Assembly: GCA_026713105.1 (NCBI GenBank)
Contig: JAPOPC010000013.1
Coordinates: 60,097-124,096, forward strand
DNA: 64,000 nt
Origin: Acidimicrobiaceae bacterium
GTDB taxonomy: Bacteria; Actinomycetota; Acidimicrobiia; Acidimicrobiales; Poriferisodalaceae
Direction: 5' to 3'
The translations under genes were made by a program, and so were the position numbers. Shown here piece by piece: positions 51,614 to 59,520 of the stretch. Under the pieces are notes generated by a model that had not been told where the DNA came from, made no database searches, and worked only from the letters and a program-made list of their open reading frames with translations. The first letter of the stretch is position 1, and each line of letters opens with the position of its first letter.

Positions 51614-52495
51614 TCAGCGCGGCGGGAAATTCGGGGTCGGGTGACCGTGGTCGGAAATCCGCACGCAGCGGTTGGTCATGGTGCCGACGCCCTCGACCGT
51701 TGTCGTGATGACATCCCCGTCGGCGAGGAACAACCCCTGAACAGCGCCGATGCCCTCGGGCGTGCCCGAGAAGATCACGTCGCCGGTCTGCAGCGTCGTG
51801 ATGCGCGACAAGTAAGAGACCAGCGTCGGAATCGAGAACATCAGGCTGGCCGTCGTGTCGTTCTGGCGTTCCTCGCCGTTGATGTGGGTGGAGACACGCA
51901 CTGAGTCGAGATCGGCGAACGAGTCTGTCGAGACCAGCACCGGTCCAATCGGGCCAAAGGTGTCGAACGATTTGCCGAGATCGAAGTGCGGCGGCTTTGA
52001 CGCCATCTGCATGCCACGGTCGGATATGTCCTGGCCGGCGGTGAGCCCGAGTACGTGATTCCAGGCATCGGCTTCGTCGATGTCTTTGCCACCAGGGCCG
52101 ATGACGACGACAATCTCTCCCTCGTAATCGACCCGCTCGCTGCGCAGCTCAACGTCGTCGTTGGGCCCGACGATGCACGAGGGGAACTTGGTGAACACCA
52201 GCGGTGCGGTGGGGACCGTCATGTTGGCTTCGGCAGCGTGGGACCGGTAGTTGAGCCCGATCCCGTAGGAGTTGCGTGGCGTCGGCACTGGCGCGTCCAG
52301 AACGGCGTCGGCAAGCGAACCGGTCGGTTGATGAGCACTGAGCCCGGTCGTCAGCTCAGCGAGCTGGTCGGCGGATTCGAGCGCTCCCATCGGATCACTT
52401 CCCAGCGACCCTTGCGATACGGCCTCGAGGTCGTAGTACTCGTCGCCTGCCACGAGTGCAGCGCGACCGGAAATGTTGGCGAGCGTGAAAGGCAT
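51614..52495 (-). CDS. fumarylacetoacetate hydrolase family protein
   Basis: A 293-residue FAH-fold enzyme, related to 2-hydroxypenta-2,4-dienoate hydratases and acylpyruvate hydrolases. It has NYRSHAAEANMTVPTAPLVF, the metal-binding VDYEGEIVVVIG (ExE) with DISDRGMQ and the downstream GKSFDTFGPIGPVLVS, and the C-terminal GDVIFSGTPEGIG. In a meta-cleavage pathway it would follow the extradiol dioxygenase and hydrolase. It lies ten bases after the CMD gene, so the two share an operon. Confidence 0.9.
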   Translation of the reverse strand: MPFTLANISGRAALVAGDEYYDLEAVSQGSLGSDPMGALESADQLAELTTGLSAHQPTGSLADAVLDAPVPTPRNSYGIGLNYRSHAAEANMTVPTAPLVFTKFPSCIVGPNDDVELRSERVDYEGEIVVVIGPGGKDIDEADAWNHVLGLTAGQDISDRGMQMASKPPHFDLGKSFDTFGPIGPVLVSTDSFADLDSVRVSTHINGEERQNDTTASLMFSIPTLVSYLSRITTLQTGDVIFSGTPEGIGAVQGLFLADGDVITTTVEGVGTMTNRCVRISDHGHPTPNFPPR

Positions 52496-52505
52496 CTGCG
52501 GCTTC

Positions 52506-53093
52506 CTAGGCGTGTCGGCCGATTTGCCAGCCGAGGCCGCTCAGATGTTCGCTGCCGAACTCGCTGGGCTCTGATTCGAGCTGGGTGGCCATGGTGTCGT
52601 TCCAGCGGTTCAGGTAGCCGAACAGCGCGCACACAGCCACAATTGCGACGATTTGCTCCTCGCTGTAGTGCTTGCGGCACTCCTCAAAGTCTTCGGCGGT
52701 GGCGGCATTCGGGCTCGAACCGGAGTGGAAAGCCAGCCGCAGCGCGGCCCGCTCGGCATCGGTGAAGAGGTCCGACGTCTCGAACTCCCACACGGCGGCG
52801 ATCTTCGCGGTGTCGGTCCCCTGGTTGGCGGCGGTTGCGCCAGTGTGCGCTTGGCAATAGCGGCAGCCGTTCGCGGCGCTTGCGGCGTGAGAGACGAGGT
52901 TCTTCAGCTCGCCGTCAATGACCGGGTTCTGGAGAACGGCCCCGCCGAGTGCCAAGAATCCGCCCAGGATTTCGGGCACGTGTCCCATCGTGAAGAGCGA
53001 TGTGGGGAGGAATCCCATGTTCTCGTCGACTCTGCTGAAGATCTCCTCGAACTGGGGGAGGTCTTCGCGAGCAAGTGGTTGGACGTTTGGCAT
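52506..53093 (-). CDS. carboxymuconolactone decarboxylase family (AhpD-like) protein with CxxC
   Basis: A 195-residue peroxidase-related CMD protein. It has the active-site ASAANGCRYCQAHTGATAAN (CxxC with following His) and EEQIVAIVAVCALFGYLNRW near the end. Unlike the gene at 48420 it uses two Cys and no Sec. AAAGGAG lies upstream of the ATG, and an operator-containing promoter (53115-53143) drives it. First gene of the operon that continues with the FAH and PPOX genes. Confidence 0.88.
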   Translation of the reverse strand: MPNVQPLAREDLPQFEEIFSRVDENMGFLPTSLFTMGHVPEILGGFLALGGAVLQNPVIDGELKNLVSHAASAANGCRYCQAHTGATAANQGTDTAKIAAVWEFETSDLFTDAERAALRLAFHSGSSPNAATAEDFEECRKHYSEEQIVAIVAVCALFGYLNRWNDTMATQLESEPSEFGSEHLSGLGWQIGRHA

Positions 53094-53114
53094 GTTCGCT
53101 CCTTTGCCGGATGC

Positions 53115-53143
53115 AACTTAGGTCAGAAATTTCGAAATATCAA
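53115..53143 (-). promoter_or_regulatory. promoter/operator A (ATTTCGAAAT palindrome)
   Basis: In minus-strand sense TTGATA (53143-53138), a 17-base spacer and TAAGTT (53120-53115). The spacer begins within the 10-base palindrome ATTTCGAAAT (53129-53138). The same arrangement is found at 58529-58557, so a common regulator, probably the GntR protein at 58631, is expected to bind. Confidence 0.65.
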
Positions 53144-53188
53144 TCAGAAAGCGATATTGGTGGAGATTGTCACCTTGGGCGTCTCGAC

Positions 53189-54091
53189 TCATGCAAGTTC
53201 CGCCTTGACCTCCCCGCAGAGTTCGATCGTCTCGAGCGCATCGGATTGCTCAACCATCATGCAGCGTAAGTTGGCTTCGCCGAATCCTTGTTCCTTGAGC
53301 AGTCCGAGCTGTTCGACCACTTGTCCGACACTGCCGTAGGCGACGGCACCTCGTTCCATGCCGCGGTAGCCGCGCTCCATCAGCTTGTCGCCGATCTGAT
53401 TGGCTCTCGCTGCGTCACGGAGCACCAGCACGTCCTTGCGAACAGCGGCGCGAGGCGTTGTGCCGGCGGCATGGCAATAGGCCGTGTACTCGCGGAGAAG
53501 GCGTCCGGCTGTCTCCACGGTGGCGCGAGCGTCGGCATACCACGCAGTGCCTTGCTCAGCCGCTCGACGAAGCGCCGGCGGCGCACTTCCGGCGATCCAC
53601 AAGTCAATTCCATGGGGTGGCAGGGGAGCGATGCGGGCCTCGGAAACACCGAATCGCTCGCTGCTGACGGTCTCGCCCGCCCACAGCGCCGCGAGGATTC
53701 GCAAGGCTTCGTCGAGATCGTCACCCCTCGTGCTGAGGGATTTGCCCATCGCTGCGGACTGGGCGGCGCCGTCGCCGATTGCGGCCTGCACTATGAACGG
53801 GACATCGCTCATCGTGGCCAGGGTTGCCACCTGCTCGGCAAGCAGCACCGGATGCCAGAGCGGAATGAGGAAGAGGCACCCGATTGGTCTGGCGGGATCC
53901 CATTCGGCCATCAGCCGGCCGATCATCGGAACGTTCTGGTAGTAGGGGAACGGCGTGGCGTGGTGATCGCCGACCGTCAGCGAGTCGAGCCCGGCTTGAC
54001 TCACGGCTCGGCCGCGTTCGAGGATGATCTGGAACCCGGCCTTGTGATCGCGTACGGGCTGCCCCGTGCCCAGCGAGAAACCGATACGCAT
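53189..54091 (-). CDS. LLM class flavin/F420-dependent oxidoreductase
   Basis: A 300-residue luciferase-like enzyme. N-terminal MRIGFSLGTGQPVRDHKAGF, SLTVGDHHATPFPYYQNVPM with the conserved His, LIPLWHPVLLAEQVATLATM, FIVQAAIGDGAAQSAAMGKS, and LWIAGSAPPALRRAAEQGTA. It follows the sulfatase by nine bases on the same strand. With a sulfatase it may act on sulfated or sulfur-bearing substrates, but that is only inferred from position. Confidence 0.87.
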   Translation of the reverse strand: MRIGFSLGTGQPVRDHKAGFQIILERGRAVSQAGLDSLTVGDHHATPFPYYQNVPMIGRLMAEWDPARPIGCLFLIPLWHPVLLAEQVATLATMSDVPFIVQAAIGDGAAQSAAMGKSLSTRGDDLDEALRILAALWAGETVSSERFGVSEARIAPLPPHGIDLWIAGSAPPALRRAAEQGTAWYADARATVETAGRLLREYTAYCHAAGTTPRAAVRKDVLVLRDAARANQIGDKLMERGYRGMERGAVAYGSVGQVVEQLGLLKEQGFGEANLRCMMVEQSDALETIELCGEVKAELA

Positions 54092-54100
54092 GGTCGCCTC

Positions 54101-55669
54101 CTAGAGCGGACCGGACTCGGTCCGGATCGACGGCGTGGCCTCGATGATCTCGTCGGTGAGGCGTTCAAGCATCGAAGCACGGAGATCCGGATGACGCCGG
54201 TCGACCGCCAAGTTACGGAGTTCGCCGGGATCGTTCGCGAGGTCGTAGAGCGTCTCGAAACGGTTCGAGTCGCGGGTGAAGCGGGCGTTGTTGCAGACCA
54301 GCGTCCGACTTCTCGCTGGCGTTGGTCCTCGGAAAACTTCGCTCGGGAAGTCTTCCTCGATGAGCACGCTCTCGCGCACCGTGGTGCTCGGCTCGTCAAG
54401 AACCGGCACGAGGCTGTGGCCTTGCATGCCCTGGAACTCCGAGACACCGCACAGATCGAGCACCGTGTGGGGGAGATCGATGCTGGCTGCCAGGGACGAA
54501 GTGCGAGTTGCTGTTCGCCCGGGCACCTTGATCGTCAGCGGAGCGCGGATCATCCCGCCGAAGTGCATCGCGCCCTTCATGATCAAGCCGTGGTCGCCCA
54601 TCATGTCGCCGTGGTCGGTGGTGAAGATCACGATCGTGTCGTCGTCGGCGCCCAAGGCAGCGACCGCGTCGAGAATCTGGCCGACGCCGTCGTCGATCGA
54701 CTCGATCATCCCGTAGGTGACAGCCAATGCTTCGACCAGCTGCTCGCGGGTCGGGCCGAAGGGGCGCGGGTACTGGTTCCACCGCATCGCCGGCTCTCGG
54801 TTCCGGGTGGCGTGCAGATGCGGCGCCCAATCGTCGCCCGGATCGTCGAAGGTCGGCGGGACCACCATGTCCTGCGGTGAGTGGCGGCTGAACCACGGTT
54901 CGGGGATCGCCATCGGATGGTGAGGGTCGGGGTAGGAGCACCACAACATCCACGGCTTGTCCCCAGCATCGGCGCTCTTGATGAAGTCGATGGAGCGCTC
55001 GGTGACGAACGTCGTGGAGTGGATCTCGTCGCTGTACGGCGCCGGATGAACCTGCCACCAGTGCTCGGAGCGCCCCGGTATCGCCGATTCTGGGTCGGTG
55101 CCGGTTGCCAGAACTTCGGGCGTCACGCCCCGTTCGAGCGCCCACAGATAGTGATGTCCCGCAACTTGAGCGCCGTGGCCGATCGTCAATTCGATATGGC
55201 TGAACCCGTAGAAGTCGCCCGGCGCGATCATCTCACCAGATGCGTACCGCTCTTGGTTCTCAAGGGTGTCCCAGCCTTCGTCATACGGCGAGTACCGGCC
55301 CGGTGACGCCCCGAGTTCCTGGACGGTCTCCCGACTCATGCCGTGCTGGAGGTGGGACTTTCCGACGAGCGCTGTCTCCCAACCGTTGGTCCGGAGCTGG
55401 CGGACGAAGGTGTTCATCGAGGGATCGAGCGACCGGTCGTTGAAGATGACGCCGTGAGTCGACGGCATCATCCCGGTCATGATGGTCGAACGGTTGGGCA
55501 TGCAGATTGGGTTCGACACAAACGCCTGATCGAAGACGACGCTCTGCGAGGCGAGTCGATCGATGTTCGGTGTGCGCACGACGCCGTTGCCGGCGAAGCC
55601 GAGATGGTCGGCTCGCAGCTGATCACAGATGATGAACAGCACGTTCGGCTGCGGTGTGGTTGCCGTCAC
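54101..55669 (-). CDS. sulfatase (arylsulfatase/choline-sulfatase type)
   Basis: A 522-residue alkaline-phosphatase-fold sulfatase. N-terminal metal Asp in FIICDQLRADHLG; the formylglycine signature is NPICMPNRSTIMTG with Cys56 in C-x-P-x-R; VGKSHLQHG carries the Lys/His pair; FTTDHGDMMGDHGLIMKGAM carries the late metal Asp-His. Cys-type sulfatases need formylglycine-generating enzyme encoded elsewhere. No signal peptide, so it is probably cytoplasmic. GTG start. It releases sulfate from an imported ester. Confidence 0.93.
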   Translation of the reverse strand: MTATTPQPNVLFIICDQLRADHLGFAGNGVVRTPNIDRLASQSVVFDQAFVSNPICMPNRSTIMTGMMPSTHGVIFNDRSLDPSMNTFVRQLRTNGWETALVGKSHLQHGMSRETVQELGASPGRYSPYDEGWDTLENQERYASGEMIAPGDFYGFSHIELTIGHGAQVAGHHYLWALERGVTPEVLATGTDPESAIPGRSEHWWQVHPAPYSDEIHSTTFVTERSIDFIKSADAGDKPWMLWCSYPDPHHPMAIPEPWFSRHSPQDMVVPPTFDDPGDDWAPHLHATRNREPAMRWNQYPRPFGPTREQLVEALAVTYGMIESIDDGVGQILDAVAALGADDDTIVIFTTDHGDMMGDHGLIMKGAMHFGGMIRAPLTIKVPGRTATRTSSLAASIDLPHTVLDLCGVSEFQGMQGHSLVPVLDEPSTTVRESVLIEEDFPSEVFRGPTPARSRTLVCNNARFTRDSNRFETLYDLANDPGELRNLAVDRRHPDLRASMLERLTDEIIEATPSIRTESGPL

Positions 55670-55723
55670 GGGCGCAGCGATCTCACTCGATGCGGTCGAC
55701 CAAGCGTCATGAGCCGCGCCCGA

Positions 55724-56410
55724 TCAGGTCGTCTCGACCGGCGGCGTGGTCTCACTGAGCCGCTCCCACGCCACCTCATCGGGGATTGCCATGGCCGCAT
55801 CGTGGCGCTCGGTTGGGAGCAACGTGGCGTTCGGCCAGGCGTCCCGATTCGGCTGGGCGACGCCGCCGCCCTGCGACGCGTACGGCTCGGGATTCTTCAG
55901 CGCATCCAACTCGGCATCGGAAATGCCGCAGAGATCGACCACTTCGGGGTCGATCCACTGGTTGGCGGGAATGTCCGAACCGGTCGTCACCTCGAGGGCG
56001 AGGCCTTCGGGTCCGCCGAAGTAGATGGACTGCAGCATCCCATGATCGATTGGACCCATGACCTGAACGCCCTTGGCGCGAATGCGATCCCGCAACGCGA
56101 GGAGGTCGTCGAACGAGTCGGCATGTAGCGCGACATGTTGCATGGTGCCCGCCGTGACCGGCCCGGCGGCGTTCCCCGCGTGGGTGACGCCCAGCGTGAT
56201 CTCCCCGGCGTTGTCTGGGTGCTGGACGAATGCGATATAGCTCTCACCGGAGAGCTCGACGAAGCCGTGGAAGGTGTCCTCCACGCCGTGCATCCAGTAC
56301 AGGGCCTTGACGGCACAGCCCATGACGTCGGACCAGAAGGTGAGTTGTGTCTTCATATCGCGGGTCGACAGTGCGAGATGATTGACCCCAGTGGGGTGAA
56401 GAACGGTCAT
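55724..56410 (-). CDS. VOC (glyoxalase/dioxygenase) family protein
   Basis: A 228-residue protein with one VOC domain (residues 1-150) and an 80-residue tail. Metal ligands expected at VNHLALSTRDM (His), MQHVALHADSF (His) and LALEVTTG (Glu). The ATG at 56410 overlaps the hydrolase stop (ATGA), so it is translated together with it. Smaller than the extradiol protein at 28687, so it may be a single-domain dioxygenase or isomerase. The C-terminal tail PNRDAWPNATLLPTER is of unknown function. Confidence 0.82.
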   Translation of the reverse strand: MTVLHPTGVNHLALSTRDMKTQLTFWSDVMGCAVKALYWMHGVEDTFHGFVELSGESYIAFVQHPDNAGEITLGVTHAGNAAGPVTAGTMQHVALHADSFDDLLALRDRIRAKGVQVMGPIDHGMLQSIYFGGPEGLALEVTTGSDIPANQWIDPEVVDLCGISDAELDALKNPEPYASQGGGVAQPNRDAWPNATLLPTERHDAAMAIPDEVAWERLSETTPPVETT

Positions 56411-57240
56411 CGGGTTTCTCCGTTGATCAGTCGTCGGCACCAGGCGGTGACGACATCGGTGTACTCGTGGGTGTGGAAGAGCATGAGTTGGTGCTTGCCC
56501 TGCGGCTTCATGTAGAACTCCACGGGGCCCGAGGTGGCATCCACCACTCGCTGGGCAACTTCAGGCGGGAATGTGGGGTCATCCTCACCGACGGTGAACA
56601 GGATCGGTTTGGCGTTCTCAGACAGCGGAACCGCCGGGTCGTATCGAAACAGCGAACCCCACGACGACATGTCGTAGAACCACGTGTTGTAGGGGTCGGC
56701 TTTCTTCTGCTCAGCCGCGCCGACGTAGCCGTAGTCGGTGTCGAAGTTGAAGAATCGATCGATGTGCAGCACGAACTTGTCGCCCATCAGCGCGCTGAGC
56801 TTGGCGAATGCTTCGGTGCGGAACACGTTGTCCGGCTTCATCATCGGGCACGACGGAATCATGAAGCCCATGAGCACCGAACCCGGGAAGATGCCCGAAG
56901 CGGCCATCGCGCAGTAGGCCGCAGCCGCACCGAGCGACGATCCTTTGATGATGACCGGCAGCCCGGTGGTGTCGCTGATGTGCTCGCCGTAGGCAACTGC
57001 TGCGTCGACCCACTGCTCGAAAGTCCATTGACCCGGACGCTGGGAGATGCAAGAACGTCCGTGGCCGGGAGCGTCCATGCACCACACCTCGGCGCCCTGG
57101 GCTGAGTAGTGGGCGCCAAAGTTGTCGTAGATGCCGCCGTGAGAGGCGATGCCGTGCATCACCAGGAGCGCATGATCGGCGTTGTCTCCAGGGAATCGAT
57201 ACGAGAACACTTCTCCGAGCACATGTTCTTCTCGACGCAT
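56407..57240 (-). CDS. alpha/beta hydrolase, paralog of the gene at 25630
   Basis: A 277-residue hydrolase. It has LLVMHGIASHGGIYDNFGAH, WCMDAPGHGRSCIS, nucleophile elbow IIKGSSLGAAAAY, VGEDDPTFPPEV (Asp) and GKHQLMLFHTHEY (His). The cap motif FFNFDTDYGYVGAAEQKK with DPYNTW matches the hydrolase at 25630-26451. In an extradiol pathway it would hydrolyse the ring-cleavage product. Second gene of the 58502-55724 operon, after the flavin monooxygenase. Confidence 0.87.
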   Translation of the reverse strand: MRREEHVLGEVFSYRFPGDNADHALLVMHGIASHGGIYDNFGAHYSAQGAEVWCMDAPGHGRSCISQRPGQWTFEQWVDAAVAYGEHISDTTGLPVIIKGSSLGAAAAYCAMAASGIFPGSVLMGFMIPSCPMMKPDNVFRTEAFAKLSALMGDKFVLHIDRFFNFDTDYGYVGAAEQKKADPYNTWFYDMSSWGSLFRYDPAVPLSENAKPILFTVGEDDPTFPPEVAQRVVDATSGPVEFYMKPQGKHQLMLFHTHEYTDVVTAWCRRLINGETR

Positions 57241-57299
57241 GGGGTTGGACCCTTTCGCTGGGTTGCCTAGTCGTTCAGGTTCGAGGGGGAGCCGGGTTG

Positions 57300-58502
57300 C
57301 TAGAAGCTGGGAGTGTCGGGTTCGAGACCGAGCAGGATCCGGCCGTACAACGCTCGGGCGGTCTCGAGCGCGAGGCCGCCGTGCATGCTCATGGCCTGGA
57401 GATTCGCCAGCGCCATGCCGATCGGGTTCGACGCCCGCAGACCCGATCCCCCCGTCGCCCTGAACAGGGCTGCGATTGCGTCCCCGCAGAGCGAGACGGC
57501 CTCGGCGGAGTCAGCCCTGACGCGGACTCGCTCAACAACCGACAGGGGAGTGTTGGAGCGTGCCGCCTCGTCCATCAGGTCGGCCGAACGGTACAGGTGG
57601 AAATGGGCCTGATCGATCTTCGCCGCGGCCTCAGCCATCAGCACGTGCGTGATCGGGAATTCTCGCTGGACATGTTCGGTGTAGGCGATCACCTTCGTGT
57701 CGATCAGATCGGGGAAGCTGCGCAGCGCGGCACGCGACATGCCGAGCGCTCCGCCGGCAAGGGCCAAGATGAGCACCCCGAACGCTGCGAGCCCCGGCTG
57801 CCATCCGTCGTGCAGCTCTCGACCGGGCGAGTGGCCTGCGATCAGCGCCGGCAGCGACAAGAAGCGGTGAGCGGGAATCGGATGGTCTTGGACGGTGACC
57901 GAGCAGGAACCGGTTCCGGAGAGTCCGCTGACATGCCAGTCGTCCTTGAAAGTGAGCTCGTCGCTGGGAATCAGGAAGTCGCCCGCGTCGACGACCGCCC
58001 CGTTTTCGACGACTTCGGCGCCGATGAACAGCCACTGGGCGTGCTCGCTGCCCGAGGCGAAGGGCCAGAAGCCACTGAGGCGATAGCTGCCGTCAGCTTG
58101 CCGTTCTGCAGTGCCTCGTGGTGCGATCACGGCAGATATCAGGGTGTCGGGATCTTTGCCGTAGGTCTCGTCTTGGGCCTGCGCACCGAAGTGCGACAGC
58201 ATCCAGGAGTGGGCGTGCGTCACGCCCGCCACCCAAGCCGTCGATCCGCATCCCTCGGCCAGCGTGGAGATGACATCGAGGTGTGTGCGCATCGGCATCT
58301 CAAAGCCGCCGTTGCGCTTGGCCTGGAGCACCTTCAGCAGTCCTTGCTCGCGGAGATCGGCGACGGTCTCGGGAAGCAGCCGGCGGTTCGCGTTCGTCGC
58401 CGCAGCCCGACTTTCCAGGTCAGGAACGATCGCCCGCGCCCGCTCCACCAGCTCCTCAGCAGTGACTGAGGTGTCGGGGGCCAGTGCATCGAGCGCGCTC
58501 AT
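57300..58502 (-). CDS. group D flavin-dependent monooxygenase (HsaA-like)
   Basis: A 400-residue acyl-CoA-dehydrogenase-fold oxygenase. It has LQAKRNGGFEMPMRTHLDVI, LAEGCGSTAWVAGVTHAHSW, RLSGFWPFASGSEHAQWLFI, VSGLSGTGSCSVTVQDHPIP and the C-terminal ATGGSGLRASNPIGMALANL. This matches HsaA/HpaB-type phenol hydroxylases that take reduced flavin from a separate reductase. The ATG at 58502 follows GAGGAAAGG. It is driven by the operator-bearing promoter at 58529-58557 and is a paralog of the gene at 31496. Confidence 0.87.
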   Translation of the reverse strand: MSALDALAPDTSVTAEELVERARAIVPDLESRAAATNANRRLLPETVADLREQGLLKVLQAKRNGGFEMPMRTHLDVISTLAEGCGSTAWVAGVTHAHSWMLSHFGAQAQDETYGKDPDTLISAVIAPRGTAERQADGSYRLSGFWPFASGSEHAQWLFIGAEVVENGAVVDAGDFLIPSDELTFKDDWHVSGLSGTGSCSVTVQDHPIPAHRFLSLPALIAGHSPGRELHDGWQPGLAAFGVLILALAGGALGMSRAALRSFPDLIDTKVIAYTEHVQREFPITHVLMAEAAAKIDQAHFHLYRSADLMDEAARSNTPLSVVERVRVRADSAEAVSLCGDAIAALFRATGGSGLRASNPIGMALANLQAMSMHGGLALETARALYGRILLGLEPDTPSF

Positions 58503-58528
58503 GGGCGACCTTTCCTCGGGGCGCATCG

Positions 58529-58557
58529 ACTCTTGTCCAAGAATTTCGAAATGTCAA
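58529..58557 (-). promoter_or_regulatory. promoter/operator B (ATTTCGAAAT palindrome)
   Basis: In minus-strand sense a consensus TTGACA (58557-58552), a 17-base spacer and AAGAGT (58534-58529). The palindrome ATTTCGAAAT (58543-58552) overlaps the -35 and spacer. It lies between the divergent monooxygenase operon and the GntR gene. Confidence 0.6.
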
Positions 58558-58630
58558 GTGTTATGCGAGATTTCTTGGGAAAGCGTGCTAGCTATGCCCG
58601 TTTCGCCTGTATTCGGCTACTCTTGTAGTC

Positions 58631-59329
58631 ATGGCGTCGACAATTGCTACCCGCGGCGAAGAGGTGTATCAGCGCGTGCGCAGCGACATCGTCGCCGGCG
58701 AATTCCGGCCGGGATCCAAACTCCGGTTCGCGATGCTGACCGGACGTTACGAATCGAGTGCGAGCGTCATCCGTGAAGGTTTGGCCCGCTTGGTAGAGCA
58801 GGGGCTCGTGCTCTCGGAGCCACAACAGGGCTACCGGGTTGCGCCCGTTTCGATCCGCGACCTCAAAGACCTCACGTTGGCAAGATGTGCCGTCGAAACT
58901 CAGACGCTCAGGCTCTCGCTTGAGCACGGTGACCTCGCCTGGGAGTCATCGCTCGTCGCTGCGATTCATGCCTTGGAGCGAACGCCGGTGGGTTCGAAAC
59001 CTTCCCCGGGTGATCCGTGGCCGGTTGTCCATCGGCGCTTTCACGAGATCCTGCTCGAGGGCTGCCCGTCACAGCGCCTGATCAACACGGCCCTCGGGCT
59101 GCGTGACGCAGCGGAGCTCTACCGGCGCTGGTCCGTTCCGGCCGACGACAACGGGAATCGCGACCTCAACCAAGAGCATCGAGCAATCGCCGACGCAGCG
59201 ATCAACCGAGACACCGAATCGGCGTGCAAGCTCTTGGAGGAACACCTCAATCTCACTGCACGCCTGCTCCTCGAACGAGGCTTGCAAGAGGGATTCCTCG
59301 AGGATTCGGAACTGATCGAGAGCGGCTGA
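58631..59329 (+). CDS. GntR/FCD-family transcriptional regulator
   Basis: A 232-residue regulator. Winged helix-turn-helix in residues about 8-70 (RGEEVYQRVRSDIVAGEFRP, RYESSASVIREGLARLVEQG, GYRVAPVS), then an FCD all-helical ligand domain with FHEILLEGCPSQRLINTALG and a metal-type His in NQEHRAIADAAINRD. A -10 box TACTCT (58618-58623) seven bases before the ATG suggests a leaderless mRNA. It probably binds ATTTCGAAAT at 58543 and 53129 and responds to a pathway acid. A close relative survives only as a stub at 27696. Confidence 0.9.
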   Translation: MASTIATRGEEVYQRVRSDIVAGEFRPGSKLRFAMLTGRYESSASVIREGLARLVEQGLVLSEPQQGYRVAPVSIRDLKDLTLARCAVETQTLRLSLEHGDLAWESSLVAAIHALERTPVGSKPSPGDPWPVVHRRFHEILLEGCPSQRLINTALGLRDAAELYRRWSVPADDNGNRDLNQEHRAIADAAINRDTESACKLLEEHLNLTARLLLERGLQEGFLEDSELIESG

Positions 59330-59421
59330 GCAGTCCAGCCCGTCGACTAGCACCGTTCAAATGTCGTAGTGTCACCTAGATATCGAAAATGTGTTGAGTT
59401 GCCGAATTCGCGGAGGGTGAC

Positions 59422-59508
59422 ATGCGGGTCCGCAAACTGTTGGCGGACGATGCAGCCGCTGACGAGGCCTACGGCATTGGCATTCGCGGCGTCACGCCGA
59501 AGTCATAG
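59422..59508 (+). pseudogene. solute-binding protein remnant (28-residue internal-deletion stub)
   Basis: ATG with GGAGGG upstream; the frame reads MRVRKLLADDAAADEAYGIG then IRGVTPKS. The first residues resemble the start of the binding protein at 29818 (MRVPKWLA), the middle its acidic tether, and the last (GIGIRGVTPKS) its exact C-terminal pattern (GMGIRGLRVNS). It sits directly before the Dpp-type permease, where a family 5 binding protein gene is expected. Nearly the whole gene has been deleted in frame. Confidence 0.6.
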
Positions 59509-59520
59509 GTCGTCACACCG

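Noticed and set aside
52506..53093. Whether this CMD protein is a third selenoprotein.
   Set aside because: Its active site is an ordinary CxxC (GCRYCQAH) with no in-frame TGA.
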